In this document: positions 1-11,172 of the stretch, piece by piece | Layout of the letters: the number at the start of each line of letters is the position of its first letter | Numbering within the stretch: the first letter of the stretch is position 1 | DNA from: Aradus depressus | Lineage: Eukaryota > Arthropoda > Insecta > Hemiptera > Aradidae | Assembly (NCBI GenBank): GCA_963662175.1 | Contig: OY759221.1 | Location: 22,989,027-23,053,026 of the forward strand | DNA: 64,000 nt | Direction: 5' to 3' | The notes under the pieces: model-generated | Told to the model about the DNA's origin: nothing | The model's database searches: none | What the model saw: the letters and a program-made list of their open reading frames with translations, nothing else | Position numbers and translations under genes: made by a program

Positions 1-1080
1 CAAAGTGTACATAAGTAGAACTGTTTTCTTGTTAAGTTCCCAGCGTATAGAGAAGTTATTGTAATGGGTCCGAAAATAGAAATCAAAATGTTCAACTTAT
101 TTTTATGTTTCAGTACAGAGTATTTTTACACTGTTTTTGAAAAGTACGGTCAATTTTCCCTGCACAAAATCTAGCGAATAAAAAATGATATCGACTCCGC
201 TCTGGTGCCAATCGAAACATATCAATGTCAATATGATCCAAAAGAAATTTTATCAAATTCGGTACAGCCGTTTTTTTGTTTTAACAAAATGATTGTAAAA
301 AAAAGAGGGGATTTTAGGATTTATTGAAAAAGATGTATCCGATCTAGTTTGTTCTAGTGGCAATCGATACTTTAAACTATCAGAAATTCTCATAGTTATT
401 ATCAAATAACATCTCATAGTTTTTATAATATTAAAAAATAATAAAAAAATAATAAAAAAACAATAAATAACCACCAATTGTAATAACGTATAAGAGAATG
501 AACTGAATAATATTAAATATAAATTTTATTTTATTGATTTTTCGCTTACTCTCCTGTGTTATTATTATTAATTTTTTTAAAAATGTTAGTACACGTTATG
601 ATATACTATATTCTATTGAATTGGAGTATATCGATAATATTTGAAGGTTCACTCTATTTTATGGTATGATATATTTTTCTACAATTATAATATATAAAGC
701 TATGAAATGCGTTTACTACACAAGTTAGGAATTCTATTTTTCTACTTTGAAATTAGATGCGAATGGGATTATATCTAAATGTATTTTGTTGACGTGAAAA
801 GCACGGTAGAATTATATTTCGTTTCTAAATTTTGTTTGCCATTCAAAGGTTGATTTCATCAAGTCAGTTGCTGAAATTTCTTCCTACCGGAGAGACCCGT
901 ATGTAATTTCCGAATTCATTTTGTGCAATGAAAATATAAACATCTTACAATTTTTCATTTTCGCCTACGTATGTGCATCATTCGTAAATCAATTCAAAAT
1001 GAATAAACAATTCTGTACTGAATAAAATGCCTACTTTTTTGTGTTTATTATAACTGATATTCATATCATGCTGGTAAGTT
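1..1080. other. AT-rich sequence, nothing recognised
   Basis: No credible coding frame or repeat. The only ORF over 60 codons (253-477, minus) is low-complexity. Confidence 0.6.
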
Positions 1081-1194
1081 TGCCGTGTGGACCTCAAGGG
1101 CTGCATTTAGTTACAAATGCCATCTTTATTGAGTCATAATACACGGCCCAATTTCCTCTGATTTAGGGTGCAAAGAGGCGAAACACACATCCGA

Positions 1195-1255
1195 GAACCT
1201 GCTTGTTTGTTTGTTTTAGTGGCCCTCATGAGCCCGACTCTACTATGGGAGTCTG
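1195..1255 (-). mobile_element. SINE fragment
   Basis: CTCATGAGCCCGACTCTACT followed by ATGGGAGTC is the SINE body; nothing else of it remains. Confidence 0.6.
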
Positions 1256-2770
1256 GAAACCATAGGAAAGGAATATCACACTTCGATGGTTGTTCATCCG
1301 AAAGTTATGAGAAATTGATATTAAGAAACATATGTATCAGTTACCATTAACTACAGTTGTTATTCTGGGAACTGTGGCTTGAGCTGTTTTTCCTGTAACT
1401 ACTTACCTAAAAAGAAAACTTCAGTCATGCTTTCGGAAAGCTTTAGATATCATTTTCATTTATTTGTTATTGTATTCATTTGTCTCTTCATTTTCAGATT
1501 TGCCTGAAGTCATATTGATCAATTATAAATGTATTTAAATTATCTGTATCATCATTACACACGTAAACCTTTATCAATTTAGTGAGAAATTCCTACAGGA
1601 ATCACAATTTTTTTTCTTTATTCTCACTTCCCTGACTAATTAATTCCATCTCCACTCCGACACGAGAGTCGTCCATAGACGCACTAATTTTGTACTGAGG
1701 TCAAACATGATTTTTGACTTTGACACGCTTGATTTCTTTTCAGGTTAGATATTATTTTCCAGAAAGGGATTATATGGTGGGAATAAGGATTATAATAAAA
1801 TCATATTTGCATTATTTTATAATTATATTATTATCACTAATATGATGTAGGGATTTTGACATCAATTTTTTATTTTAATTCATTGTTGAAAATAAATCTC
1901 AGATAATCTCATCTGAGAGTCCGCGATACTTTTCTACCAATAATTTACTGATTATTTTACTCTAATTTCTATTTTGATCAAGAAATGACATACTTTTCAA
2001 AATAATCAAGAAATATTTTATGTCATTGTCATCTGTAGATCAAGAAAATCCCAGAATTGGCAAAATTTAATTTTATAATTTCTTCCACATTTATCTCCAT
2101 TATTATTTACTTCTCTGGCTGGAATGATTAAAACACTTATAAATAAATAGCTAATATATACATACTTTGAAAATGATTGACAAAACAAAATTGTAAAAAA
2201 AATATTCCTTTATTTAAACTTATTAACATGATCACAAATTAAAATTAAAAATAAATAAAAATCATTGGTCGGAATATAAAGTAACAACAATTACTTGAGT
2301 CTGTAGAAATAAATACTTAATAGTCAACAAGAGGTTCACTTATTGTTATTAAAATGTGTATGTATTTTGTAGAAAATAAGAGAACAGAAATAAGTGTTAG
2401 TTTCGTTTGTTTTTTTGGTATATTTTCCTTCCAGTTCCAAGTTAGAGAACGTAAGGACATTAAATACTAAGATAAAAAGGAGCATACATATTTCTCATTA
2501 CATTAACAAACTCTTATTGTCAAATGCTCTTAAGATGCAGTCAAATACAAAAGTATATCTCTAAAACTACAATACAAATTAAAATATAAAAAAAAAAATA
2601 CATTGTTTTTAAGAGAGGATCAAAAGCTAATGACATTTTGAATTGATTATCTTCATTGATTATGGTCAAACAATCAATCTTAAATGTTACTCTTAGGAAC
2701 AAAATTGGCAAATATACTTCCTAGGAAATATATTCTTCCTAAATATACAAGTTTGAAGTTATAAACCACC
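1256..2770. other. AT-rich intergenic DNA downstream of gene A
   Basis: Holds the presumed 3' UTR of gene A (minus strand); AATAAA occurs on the minus strand at 2214-2209. No other gene seen. Confidence 0.5.
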
Positions 2771-4628
2771 CTAATGAGAATACATGTTAGATGTAAAGTC
2801 AAAAAGACTCAAGAGGGTGTTTTCAACACAAATGCCCATTTCATTGATCTCATCCGAGTCCATATCCCCGGCTATAGTGTCGCTGAGGATGAGGATGGTC
2901 TTGTCTTTTGGCTTCTTCTCCTTGGGCATACAGTCCTCAAAAAGGGACTGTGTGAAGGACTCCAGCATCCCTGAGAGGGTCCGATCCTTCTTGTGAGCTA
3001 GGAAGGTGTTGAAGGCTCGTCGAGTACATCTCTTGAAACCCAACTCTCCGCTGATGTCTGAGGAGCTGGAGTCCCGAGAATGACTGGAATCGTCTTTTAG
3101 GATCTTGCCCAGGCACGATTTGAAAGAATTGGATTTGGCAAAATTGAGTATCAGTTGAATCTCATCATCTGTAAGTTTAATTCGTTTGGATTCTTTTGGA
3201 GCACCTTGAAAAAAAAAATAATAGAAAGAATAACAATTTAGAAATTTGTATTAGTATGCTATTCTGTGAGAGAGATAAGTGCGTGTCTTATGCTCTCCAA
3301 TATCTGAACGAAGTGCATAAAGAATGAAAAACATGCAAAATTTGAATTTTATAGAAAATATGAAAGCTGGTAAAGGACCAGGGTATTTGTACTTTTCTAG
3401 TTTGGAATAGAACAGCGCCAGAGATTCTCAGGCCCCCACTACTTTTTAACATTTATCCTATAAGCATTGGCTTTTATTTCTATGTTAGAAACATACTGTA
3501 ACATAGCACAGAACTAGCTTGCTTGTCTACAGTAACTATGCTCAAGATCGCAGGTTCGAAGCCTGATCGCGGGACTTATGTTTTGGGACATGATACATTA
3601 AGTGATGTCAGTTGTTGGTCAAAAATCCCTATCTTAGGTAACTAAAGATAGATAATCAACATTTAGGACTCCCACAGTAGAGTCGTCGTCTACCAAGACG
3701 ATGAAAGAGCGTTCTGCTAGTGGGCGATACGATCACTTAGTTAAAGCCCGGGCTTGAGTCACAAAAACAAACATACTATTTTATTTAATAGTTTATGTCT
3801 ATTTAATAGTCTATTTAAACTCGTAAATAATCGTATTAATTTAGAAGAATTGTTGATGTTAGTATATTAGCGACTACATACTGATTACTCCGCCTGGATA
3901 AGGTTGTACGATAGTTTGTTATGTCAATGACGAAACGCACCGGAACTCCACAGCAGCGCTGGTGCTCATTGTCAACAGACTGTGAAATTTACGCAAGAAA
4001 TTTACTAAGCTCATGATTGCGGGATCGAAAGGTCCTTAGGTTTTTTTATCAGGGAGGTGAAGAAACCCTGATTACGCCGTCCTTCGGATGATCCTAAGCC
4101 TGTACGATGTCTGGTACTCGTTAAAGACCCCTACTTTAGCTGAATAAAAATTTAATGTTGGCAAAACGTAGGACTCCCATAGTAAAGTCGGGCTCATGTA
4201 CACCAGAGCGACAAAAGAGTGCTTGAGACACTGGGAAACGAACAAAAGAGGCGATATGACCTCGAAGTTAAAAGGCCGGACGTGAGTCACAATAATTAAA
4301 TGACTATTGACAAAAATATAGATATGCAGATAGGATAACCGAAATACATGATTATGAATTATAAAATAACTTATATATATATATGTGTGGTGGGCTGGTG
4401 TTTTACACCTAGGGATCTAAGCATCCAATGCTTTTATCCTTCCCCCTTATTATATTAACTGTATGTTTATACTTATACTGTACTTATACTAATAAAATAA
4501 CTTAGTATATTAGTTAACTATTACTATAATCCTCCATTTTTGTTGTAGAACCATCTGGGGGGTATAATCTACTTACAGTAAGCCGCAGTTAAGAGAACAG
4601 CGATTGTGACCAAGTGCAGATACTCCAT
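2771..4628 (-). CDS. Gene A: secreted Cys-motif protein, paralog 1
   Basis: Coding exons are 4577-4628 and 2771-3204 (486 nt, 161 aa). Exon 1 encodes MEYLHLVTIAVLLTAAY plus the first base of a codon; donor GTAAGT follows. Exon 2 starts after an AAG acceptor with GT GCT CCA, so the split codon is TGT (Cys) and the mature part begins APKES. The mature protein has the family motifs: NFAKSNSFKSC near residue 38, GFKRCTRRAF near residue 72, then SLFEDC and MGICVEN, giving four mature Cys. It lacks the ERC-x-LF-x-MG tail seen in B and C and ends DFTSNMYSH. Just upstream of the ATG is a pyrimidine-rich acceptor (exon resuming at 4633), so a 5' non-coding exon or spliced leader is likely. Not a family I recognise. 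The intron holds two SINE copies and the end of a LINE. Confidence 0.8.
3510..3767 (+). mobile_element. tRNA-derived SINE, decayed copy
   Basis: B-box GGTTCGAAGCC at 3552, then the family body (AGGACTCCCACAGTAGAGTC) and tail AAAGCCCGGGCTTGAGTCAC. The A-box part is weak. Confidence 0.75.
4000..4295 (+). mobile_element. tRNA-derived SINE, decayed copy
   Basis: Weak tRNA head (GGGATCGAAAGG), then ACGCCGTCCTTCGGATG, CCTGTACGATGTC, CTCGTTAAAGACCCCTAC and the tail GGCGATATGACCTCG. Confidence 0.75.
4376..4490 (-). mobile_element. LINE 3' end, second copy
   Basis: Reverse-strand copy of the 3' tail found at 8860-8970. It has the AAGGGGGAAG block, the 'gcatccaatgc' segment, CCCTAGG, the palindrome GGTGT...ACACC and a terminal (TA)n tract. 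Only the 3' UTR remains. It lies in the intron of gene A. Confidence 0.7.
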
Positions 4629-4920
4629 TTTGCCTTTAAAAGAAGAAAAAAGAAAATCCCATTATGAATTTAGTTTTAAATTGTAAGTAAATTTATTATA
4701 ATACTTATCTCTCTTATCTACATTGTATATTAAATATATTTACTCTCTGGGACTTGCATGGATGACTGCCGCAAGCCTACTCATTAGAGGTTCACTACAA
4801 TCTTTGCAAGCCATTACACAGCTCAAAGTCAGATTATAACGAGACTTTTTAATTTAATATTTTATCTTCAAATTCGTATCATTATATACGATTTTTAGAG
4901 ACCTATTTATTTTCATTTAA

Positions 4921-5392
4921 TGTAGGTATTTCAATAATTCCAAAAATTTGGCCCTTTTTGGTCTCCTATTAATTTATTTTTTCTTTATTTAGATATACGA
5001 TATTTCGTCCATCAGGACATTTTCAAGTACAACAAATTATAATATTCTCCATTTTGTTATGCTATGAAACATTTTTTTTTATATATATATATATATATAA
5101 CATAGCGTGTCAACATTTTTAACACATATTATATCAAAAATCACTATAATAAAAAAAAAAGATGCACAATGAAGATGTAGAAATACCATATATTAACAAT
5201 TTTGACACGCTATGTTATATTAAAAAAAAAAAAAAAAATGTTTCATAGCATAACAAAAGGAGAATATTATAATTTGTTGTACTTGAAAATGTCCTGATGG
5301 ACGAAATATCCTATAATTAAATGAAGAAAAAATAAATTAATAGAAGGAGATCAAAAAGGGCCAAATTTTTTGGAATTATTGAAATACCTACA
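4921..5392. mobile_element. Foldback MITE, TTAA target
   Basis: Long inverted arms of about 170 bp start TGTAGGTATTTC and pair 4921-5100 with 5200-5392. TTAA lies immediately outside both ends (4917-4920, 5393-5396). Each arm contains GTCCTGATGGAC directly followed by GAAAT. The centre is an AT tract. Lies between genes A and B. Confidence 0.85.
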
Positions 5393-5744
5393 TTAAATTA
5401 ATATTTTATTATACTTTTGGATTGTATAAGGAGATTCTGAATTCATATATATATGCCCCCCTTTAAACCCTGCAACTTTTGTTTGAACAATTTTTTTCGA
5501 TAAAGCTTATTTTTCGATTTATTATTGTTTTTCAGGTTAAATGAATCACCCGGTATAATATATTTATCAGAGCGTCATGTCTCCCATTTATTTTCTTGAT
5601 TTCTTTAATACCTCTATATTTAAACAAGTCAAAACTTAATATAGTATTGACTTGATGTTCAAATATAAAGATCGACTCAATAAATATATTCTATAAAAGG
5701 AAAATTCTGATTGAAAGAAGGAATATTTATCCTAAAGAACATAT

Positions 5745-6421
5745 GAGGCGTTGCGAATAAGATGGGCGAACTCAACATCGGGACAAACATTTTTTTTTTC
5801 TCCATCCGAATCTAGACCCTTCTGTGAATCTACAGGTATATTTTTCATGTTGAGTTCGCCCTTCTTTCCCTCTCAAAATATGCACAGAATGATACCATGC
5901 TGCCTAGAAACTCCGATAGGAGGGCGAACTCAACACCCCACTCCTCCACTGAGGAGCCCCCTGCAAAACTTAAAGATATTAGAGATCTCCTACCGTACGT
6001 TCCATTACCTTGGTCAACATACTTGACAGATATTATTGAAAATCACCAGTCAGCTGCTTCCACGCCCAACGAGGAAACACAAGATGACCAACTTGATTAT
6101 GATGACTCAATATTGCTCATTTTTAACTCGTTTTTAAAATCATTTTTAAATTTGTTTTATGTATGCATACGTACTTTATTGTAATTGTATTGCAAATTAT
6201 AAATAAAATGCATTATTTTTTTAAGTGAGGCTCAAACAAATTCCTGGCCAATTACATTTATTATTTAAAATATAAATAATATTATTATAAAATAACAAAC
6301 CAATATGCGACATCCCATAACGAAAATAACTAGAATACCTTTATTGTTGAGTTCGCCCTTTTGCAAAACTTTTCTGAAAACCAACTTTTGTTGAGTTCGC
6401 CCTTCTTATCCGCAACGCCTC
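5745..6421. mobile_element. GAGG-terminal MITE, ATAT duplication (copy 1)
   Basis: 677 bp. Inverted ends of about 33 bp: GAGGCGTTGCGAATAAGATG at 5745 and its complement ending at 6421. ATAT lies on both sides. GGGCGAACTCAACA or its complement occurs five times inside (5763, 5850, 5921, 6347, 6393), like transposase-binding subterminal repeats. A 95-codon ORF at 5897-6184 is not recognised. Confidence 0.8.
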
Positions 6422-6429
6422 ATATGTAC

Positions 6430-6630
6430 TATATACCAATTTCAAGTTCATAGCTACAATCGTTTTTGCGGTAGAGCGCTCACAACTTTCCTATCACATA
6501 CACACAGAGATTTTTCGAAAATTGTCAAAACGTATACAGGAGACCTTGAGACGAGAAAATTCCTTGATAACTCGATCTTGGATTTTCCCACAATAAGGAA
6601 ATATCCTTATACTACAACTATAAGAAATTA
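6430..6630 (+). repeat. Second dispersed repeat family, copy 1
   Basis: TAGCTACAATCGTTTTTGCG, GTAGAGCGCTCACAACTTTC, CTCGATCTTGGATTTTCCC. Shared in order with 28140-28390 and, reversed, 58925-59215. Confidence 0.65.
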
Positions 6631-7437
6631 AAAAAAAAAATGTTATTATGGACTAAAATCTCCAAATAATAATTATACAGTCTATTAACAAATTAATGTA
6701 AGTAAACAACATACCTATTCTTTGGTTAAAGTTTTAATGAGCCAAGTTCCAGTTGAGTGTACCTTTTTATACAATTTTTATCTATCATTATACTTTATTA
6801 TTATTATTTAAATGCTGAAAAGACATTATATATGTTGGCAAGATAGGTCGTTGGAGGGGAACAATGCGCTTCCAGTTACTGCAAATAGATTACAATGTTA
6901 TTATAATAATTAGTGTATTTAAAAGAAGGTTTAACCCAAAAAAAAAAATCCAAGAAACATGAGGGGAACAATGTTATGTTAATGTAATGACCATGTTATT
7001 ATGCATTCTTTTTATTTATAACAAAGTTCATATGTTGGAACTGTTGCTGTTTGATAAATAAATTGAAATTCGACATTTCCTTCATAATCGATTCTTTTTT
7101 ACTTTTTTACGTTTATTGTATAATTTCCAACTATAAAATACATCATAACTAGGAAATATGGACAGACCATAGGAAAACAAAAACATCACTTGAGTCTCTT
7201 GATGAGGCTGGTCAACACCACCATTTCAGGGGTCCTCCTCAGGCAGGAAGTCATGCTGCCAACTATGATTCTGTCATCGAGGAGGGTTGTCCGGCAAGGA
7301 TCGGATTAAAAGAGCTTCCACTAGTGTTTTCGGGTTTGGCATGAACTTGTGTAAGTTTTTGTAAAATTACTCGTTGTAAAAATGGTGTATTCAGGTCATG
7401 ATGTAGTGTTATGTATAAAACGTAGGTAGTATGGGGA

Positions 7438-9016
7438 GTGCCGGATTAAGCCCTGTGGAGGCCCCCTATCGAAATTTCGGGGTCCCTTAGCAAATTATTC
7501 CCTAATACGTTTTAAATTTTAACCGGTCATTCAATCAGATCATCAGTTATGTAATTACCCAATAACCTGTTGATCATTTACAGAAAAAAAGTCTTAAGTC
7601 CGTTCAAAAATATTTGTCTTTTCATTTTATAAACATAATATTTTTAAGTAAATTTTTTATGTTAAAAATTTTCAACACTTTCAAAGTGATTACGAGAAAT
7701 ATTCATATTATATTTTGTATTACTGAGAAACTTTAAGATAAAGAATAGGATAAAAAACAAAATAGTTGTTTATAGATTAAATTTCACAATGCCCATATTC
7801 AATACAAATAAATAAAATGTATTATACATCAAATATAATATACTATTTAATAACATTTATTAATTTTATTATTTGAAAACAGTTTAAATATTAACTCTCT
7901 TTAATTTTCTTGCCATAAACTCTTTCAGAATATCGTGCTTTTCCAAGACGTCGTATTCAGTGGACATAATGGCAAGGAAATTCAAACGGTCTTGTGTCTT
8001 TGAAGATCGATGACAGTTTTTCAAGAATTTCAATTTTTACGTCAAATACTTCCAATATTTCAGAAATAGAGAAAATTGTTTTATTGTGAAATATTGAAAA
8101 CTTTATTTTATTTATTTTTCTGTGCGCAGGGGAAGCAGTTTAGAATAACTCACATGGAGAAGGTGAAAATCTTCTCCGATAGTCAAGCAGCACTCCAAGC
8201 ACTTACCAGCGCAGAAATCAAATCAAAGCTGGTAAGGGAGTGCGCAAATCAGTTAAACATTCTAGGAAACTGCAAGAAGGTTGGACTCTACTGGGTTCCC
8301 GGACACTCGGGGATCCAGGGAAGGGAAGAGGCAGACTGACTAGCCAAGGAAGGTTCAAGTAAGCCTTTTATGGGGCCAGAGTCGGTGCAGGGAATATCTC
8401 GAGAGACATACCGAACCTGAATTAAAGAGTGGACTAAGGACCTTTTGGAGAGTACATGGAAAGAAAAGACCACATGCAGGCAGTCGAAGATGTTCCTGGG
8501 AGGGGAGTCCAGGGTTCTGAAAGACGGGATTCTGAACCTCAAAAGGAACGAGCTTCGGCAACTAACTGGAGTTCTCACAGGACATGGTCCGTTCAATAGA
8601 CACCTACACACTGTGGGAGTCAAGGACAGTCCTACCTGCGATAGATGTGGGGAAGAAGACGAAACGGCTGCACACTTCCTGGGTATCTGCTCGGGATATG
8701 TGCGAATGAGATTCCACATCTTTGGTAGAGATGTAATCGCAGAGGAAGACTTTAGAAGATTGGACTATGAGAGCATTCTTAGGTTCATTAAGGAAACTGG
8801 GAGACTGAGCACTTCATGAAGAGCTTGGTTCAGGTAGTATAGGTACAGTATAAATATAAACATATAGTTAATATAATAAGGGGGAAGCCCAGCGCTTCCA
8901 GGGAAGGGATAAAAGCACTGGATGCTTAGGTCCCTAGGTGTAATACACCAGCCCTCCATATATATATATAGGGGCCGATAGGCCGCTGTCTACATTGTCT
9001 ATTTATTAATCCGGCA
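7438..9016 (-). mobile_element. hAT element remnant with a nested LINE
   Basis: Ends are inverted: AGTGCCGGATTAA at 7438 and its complement at about 9004-9016. Both ends also share a GGCC..TATCG subterminal segment (7460-7473 and 8972-8994). On the minus strand at 7895-7975 the reading FLAIMSTEYDVLEKHDILKE followed by FMARKLKE matches the ZMYM1-like class of hAT-derived proteins. The LINE fragment at 8120-8975 has landed inside it. Confidence 0.6.
8120..8975 (+). pseudogene. 5'-truncated LINE fragment: RNase H and C-terminal zinc-knuckle domain
   Basis: The reading from about 8152 gives KVKIFSDSQAALQAL, then YWVPGHSGIQGREEAD, a ribonuclease H domain with its catalytic Asp region and the HSG/EAD ends. 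It continues past an in-frame TGA at 8337 and another near 8417 to the C-terminal region with TCDRCGEEDETAAHFLGIC. The 3' UTR runs to a GGTGTAATACACC hairpin and a short (TA)n tail. Such RNase H-bearing LINEs include the I and LOA types; clade not assigned. It sits inside a hAT remnant (7438-9016). Confidence 0.75.
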
Positions 9017-9039
9017 CTTAGTATCAGTATTGTGTGATT

Positions 9040-9250
9040 GTTCGGAGGATTTTATTTTGAATAGTTTGAATTCTTTTGATATGGGAGCAGTAGGCAGAAT
9101 CCCAGAGCTCAATGCCATACGTCCAGATAGGCCTGATAACGGTCTTGTAGACTCCCAGTTTGTGGTTGAGCCGAAGTTGAGATCGCTTGTCTAGTAGTCT
9201 TTTGAGTAGTCCAAATCGCCGTTTGATTTTCTGTTGAGTCTGCGAAACGT
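9040..9250 (-). pseudogene. Jockey-like reverse transcriptase fragment
   Basis: The minus-strand reading includes KRRFGLLKRLLDKRSQL, LNHKLGVYKTVIRPIW, TYGIELWDSA and IKRIQTIQNKILRTI. This is the conserved post-catalytic region of Jockey-type RTs. Only about 70 codons remain. It abuts the end of a hAT remnant. Confidence 0.7.
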
Positions 9251-9467
9251 AAAACGGTCTTTTCTTTCCCTCTGTAAGTCAACAGTTACTGTTGAATATT
9301 AGCACAAACGGTCGACTGGTTTTGGAGGGGGTGCGAAAAGTTAATTGATTAATTATAAGAAAACATTTTTTAATGTTCATATTACTTTTTTTTTTTCTGT
9401 GACACATTTTATGTGTCGACTTCTTTTATAATCACCTAGTCTAGACTAAGATACAAAAATAATAATA

Positions 9468-9801
9468 GGGTAATTCCATGCCATTCCATATTTTTGGGGG
9501 TTTGGTTTGGCAAAAATCAACCTTTTGACGCGAGATTCTTAATCTACGTCAAAAATCCTATAAGAAACATGCTTTTTTCATTTGATTTAAAACGAATTAG
9601 TCATTTTAAACGAAATATAAAAAATCGTACTTCAAAACGCATAAAATTTACATTTAAAAAAAAACGCCGTTACCAAGTAGTGATAAATTATTTTAATGCA
9701 TTTTTGGACTTATGTTGATGCCTTCTGCCTGAAAATCACTCATTTTCAATGATCCGAGGTGGTCATGTGTCATGCCATGTCGAGTTGGCATGGAATTACC
9801 C
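9468..9801. mobile_element. GGGTAATTCC MITE, copy 1
   Basis: Inverted ends GGGTAATTCCATGCCA and TGGCATGGAATTACCC. Flanks AATA on both sides, although the surroundings are low-complexity. A basic 74-codon ORF inside is not recognised. Confidence 0.75.
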
Positions 9802-11172
9802 AATAATAATAATCTTTATTCCATTTGAAATAAAATACATTTCATTGGAAGGAGTTTAGCCAGCCTTCTTAAATAAAATTGAAAAATATAAAAAATAATA
9901 CATATATAAAGTGTATCAGCTACAGTGAAAAAAAGAAATGAAAATTGACAGGGTAAAGTATTGAGATGAAATAATTATATTAAAAAAATGAAATGGATAA
10001 ATATGGAAATACAAATTAAAAAATTGCTTCCTCTTGAATTTTGAAATAAGACAATCAATAATAATATTAAAAACTATATTAAAATTAATCCTGAGATTAG
10101 AAAAAACTAAAAAACACGTTCAGAGAAAAATTGAAAAACAAAGAATGAGACTTCCAGTAAACAGTGCCCAATATTAAACTAATTTCACCGATTTTGACAA
10201 GCAAAAAAAAGCCACTGACTATTGGATATTAACACTTTATCACAAGTTACAACACTTGGTCGAGTATACTTCATATTGGTCCAGGAAAGAAGGGGGATTT
10301 CAGTTGTCGCTGTGAAGCCAGGTTTTAGAGAGACAGATCAGGTCCAGTTTGACTAAATTATTTATTTCCGTGGGTAGCATGTTGAACAGAGTATTGAAGC
10401 CGCTTACATTACTAAGATACAAAAAATAAATTTAAGATATTGAAGATGGTAGTTCTTCCTGAAATATCTACATTTGCTAGATTTAAAAACACACATTAAA
10501 AAAAAATGGGACTAAAAAACTGCCGATTAATAATATATTATTTTAATTGATCAATTATCTACATTCTTCAATTTAACATTAAATAAAATTAGTATGATAA
10601 ATAATAAATAATAGTTACCAGACAGTGATAACATATACAAAGGTCAAAAATAATAATAACAAAACAAATAAAAACAAGCATGAAAGTATTCACAGTTTTT
10701 ATTTTCAAAAGTACAAAAACAAATGATTTTTTTTCCTTATTTATTTACAGATGAGTATAAAGTATTTTACAATTAATACTAAATTTTGTTTGAGCACCTT
10801 AAAGTATATATTCTAATATATATATATATTTTTTTAGGACAGAAGAAAAAGATAGTTGGTTAAACATTTCCAAAGGAAAAGTGCAATGTTTTAAATTGAT
10901 CATTAATTAATTCTAGGGTCCAAAAAAAGGAGGATTTAAATGTTATTTATTTCATGGCACTCTGTTGGTGCAGTGATGGAGCTTTGTTGTGCCTCAATTT
11001 CCCAAAATCCTGCCTCCAATTGCGAAATTGTCTGAATTTAATACTTGTTGACTGAAGCAAATAGGAACGTGTCCTGCCCCTACAAATTAAATTCTTCAAA
11101 CATCAAAAACTACCTAGGCATCGCTATATATTTTCCTACATTTATTATTTAATTATTTTTCATCAATTATTT
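9802..11172. other. AT-rich intergenic DNA between genes A and B
   Basis: No coding frame recognised. Short A/T tracts; AATAAA on the minus strand at 11146-11141 fits the gene B 3' end. Confidence 0.5.

Noticed and set aside
8288..8719. Minus-strand 143-codon ORF
   Set aside because: Opposite strand of the LINE RNase H region, which has recognisable domains on the plus strand.
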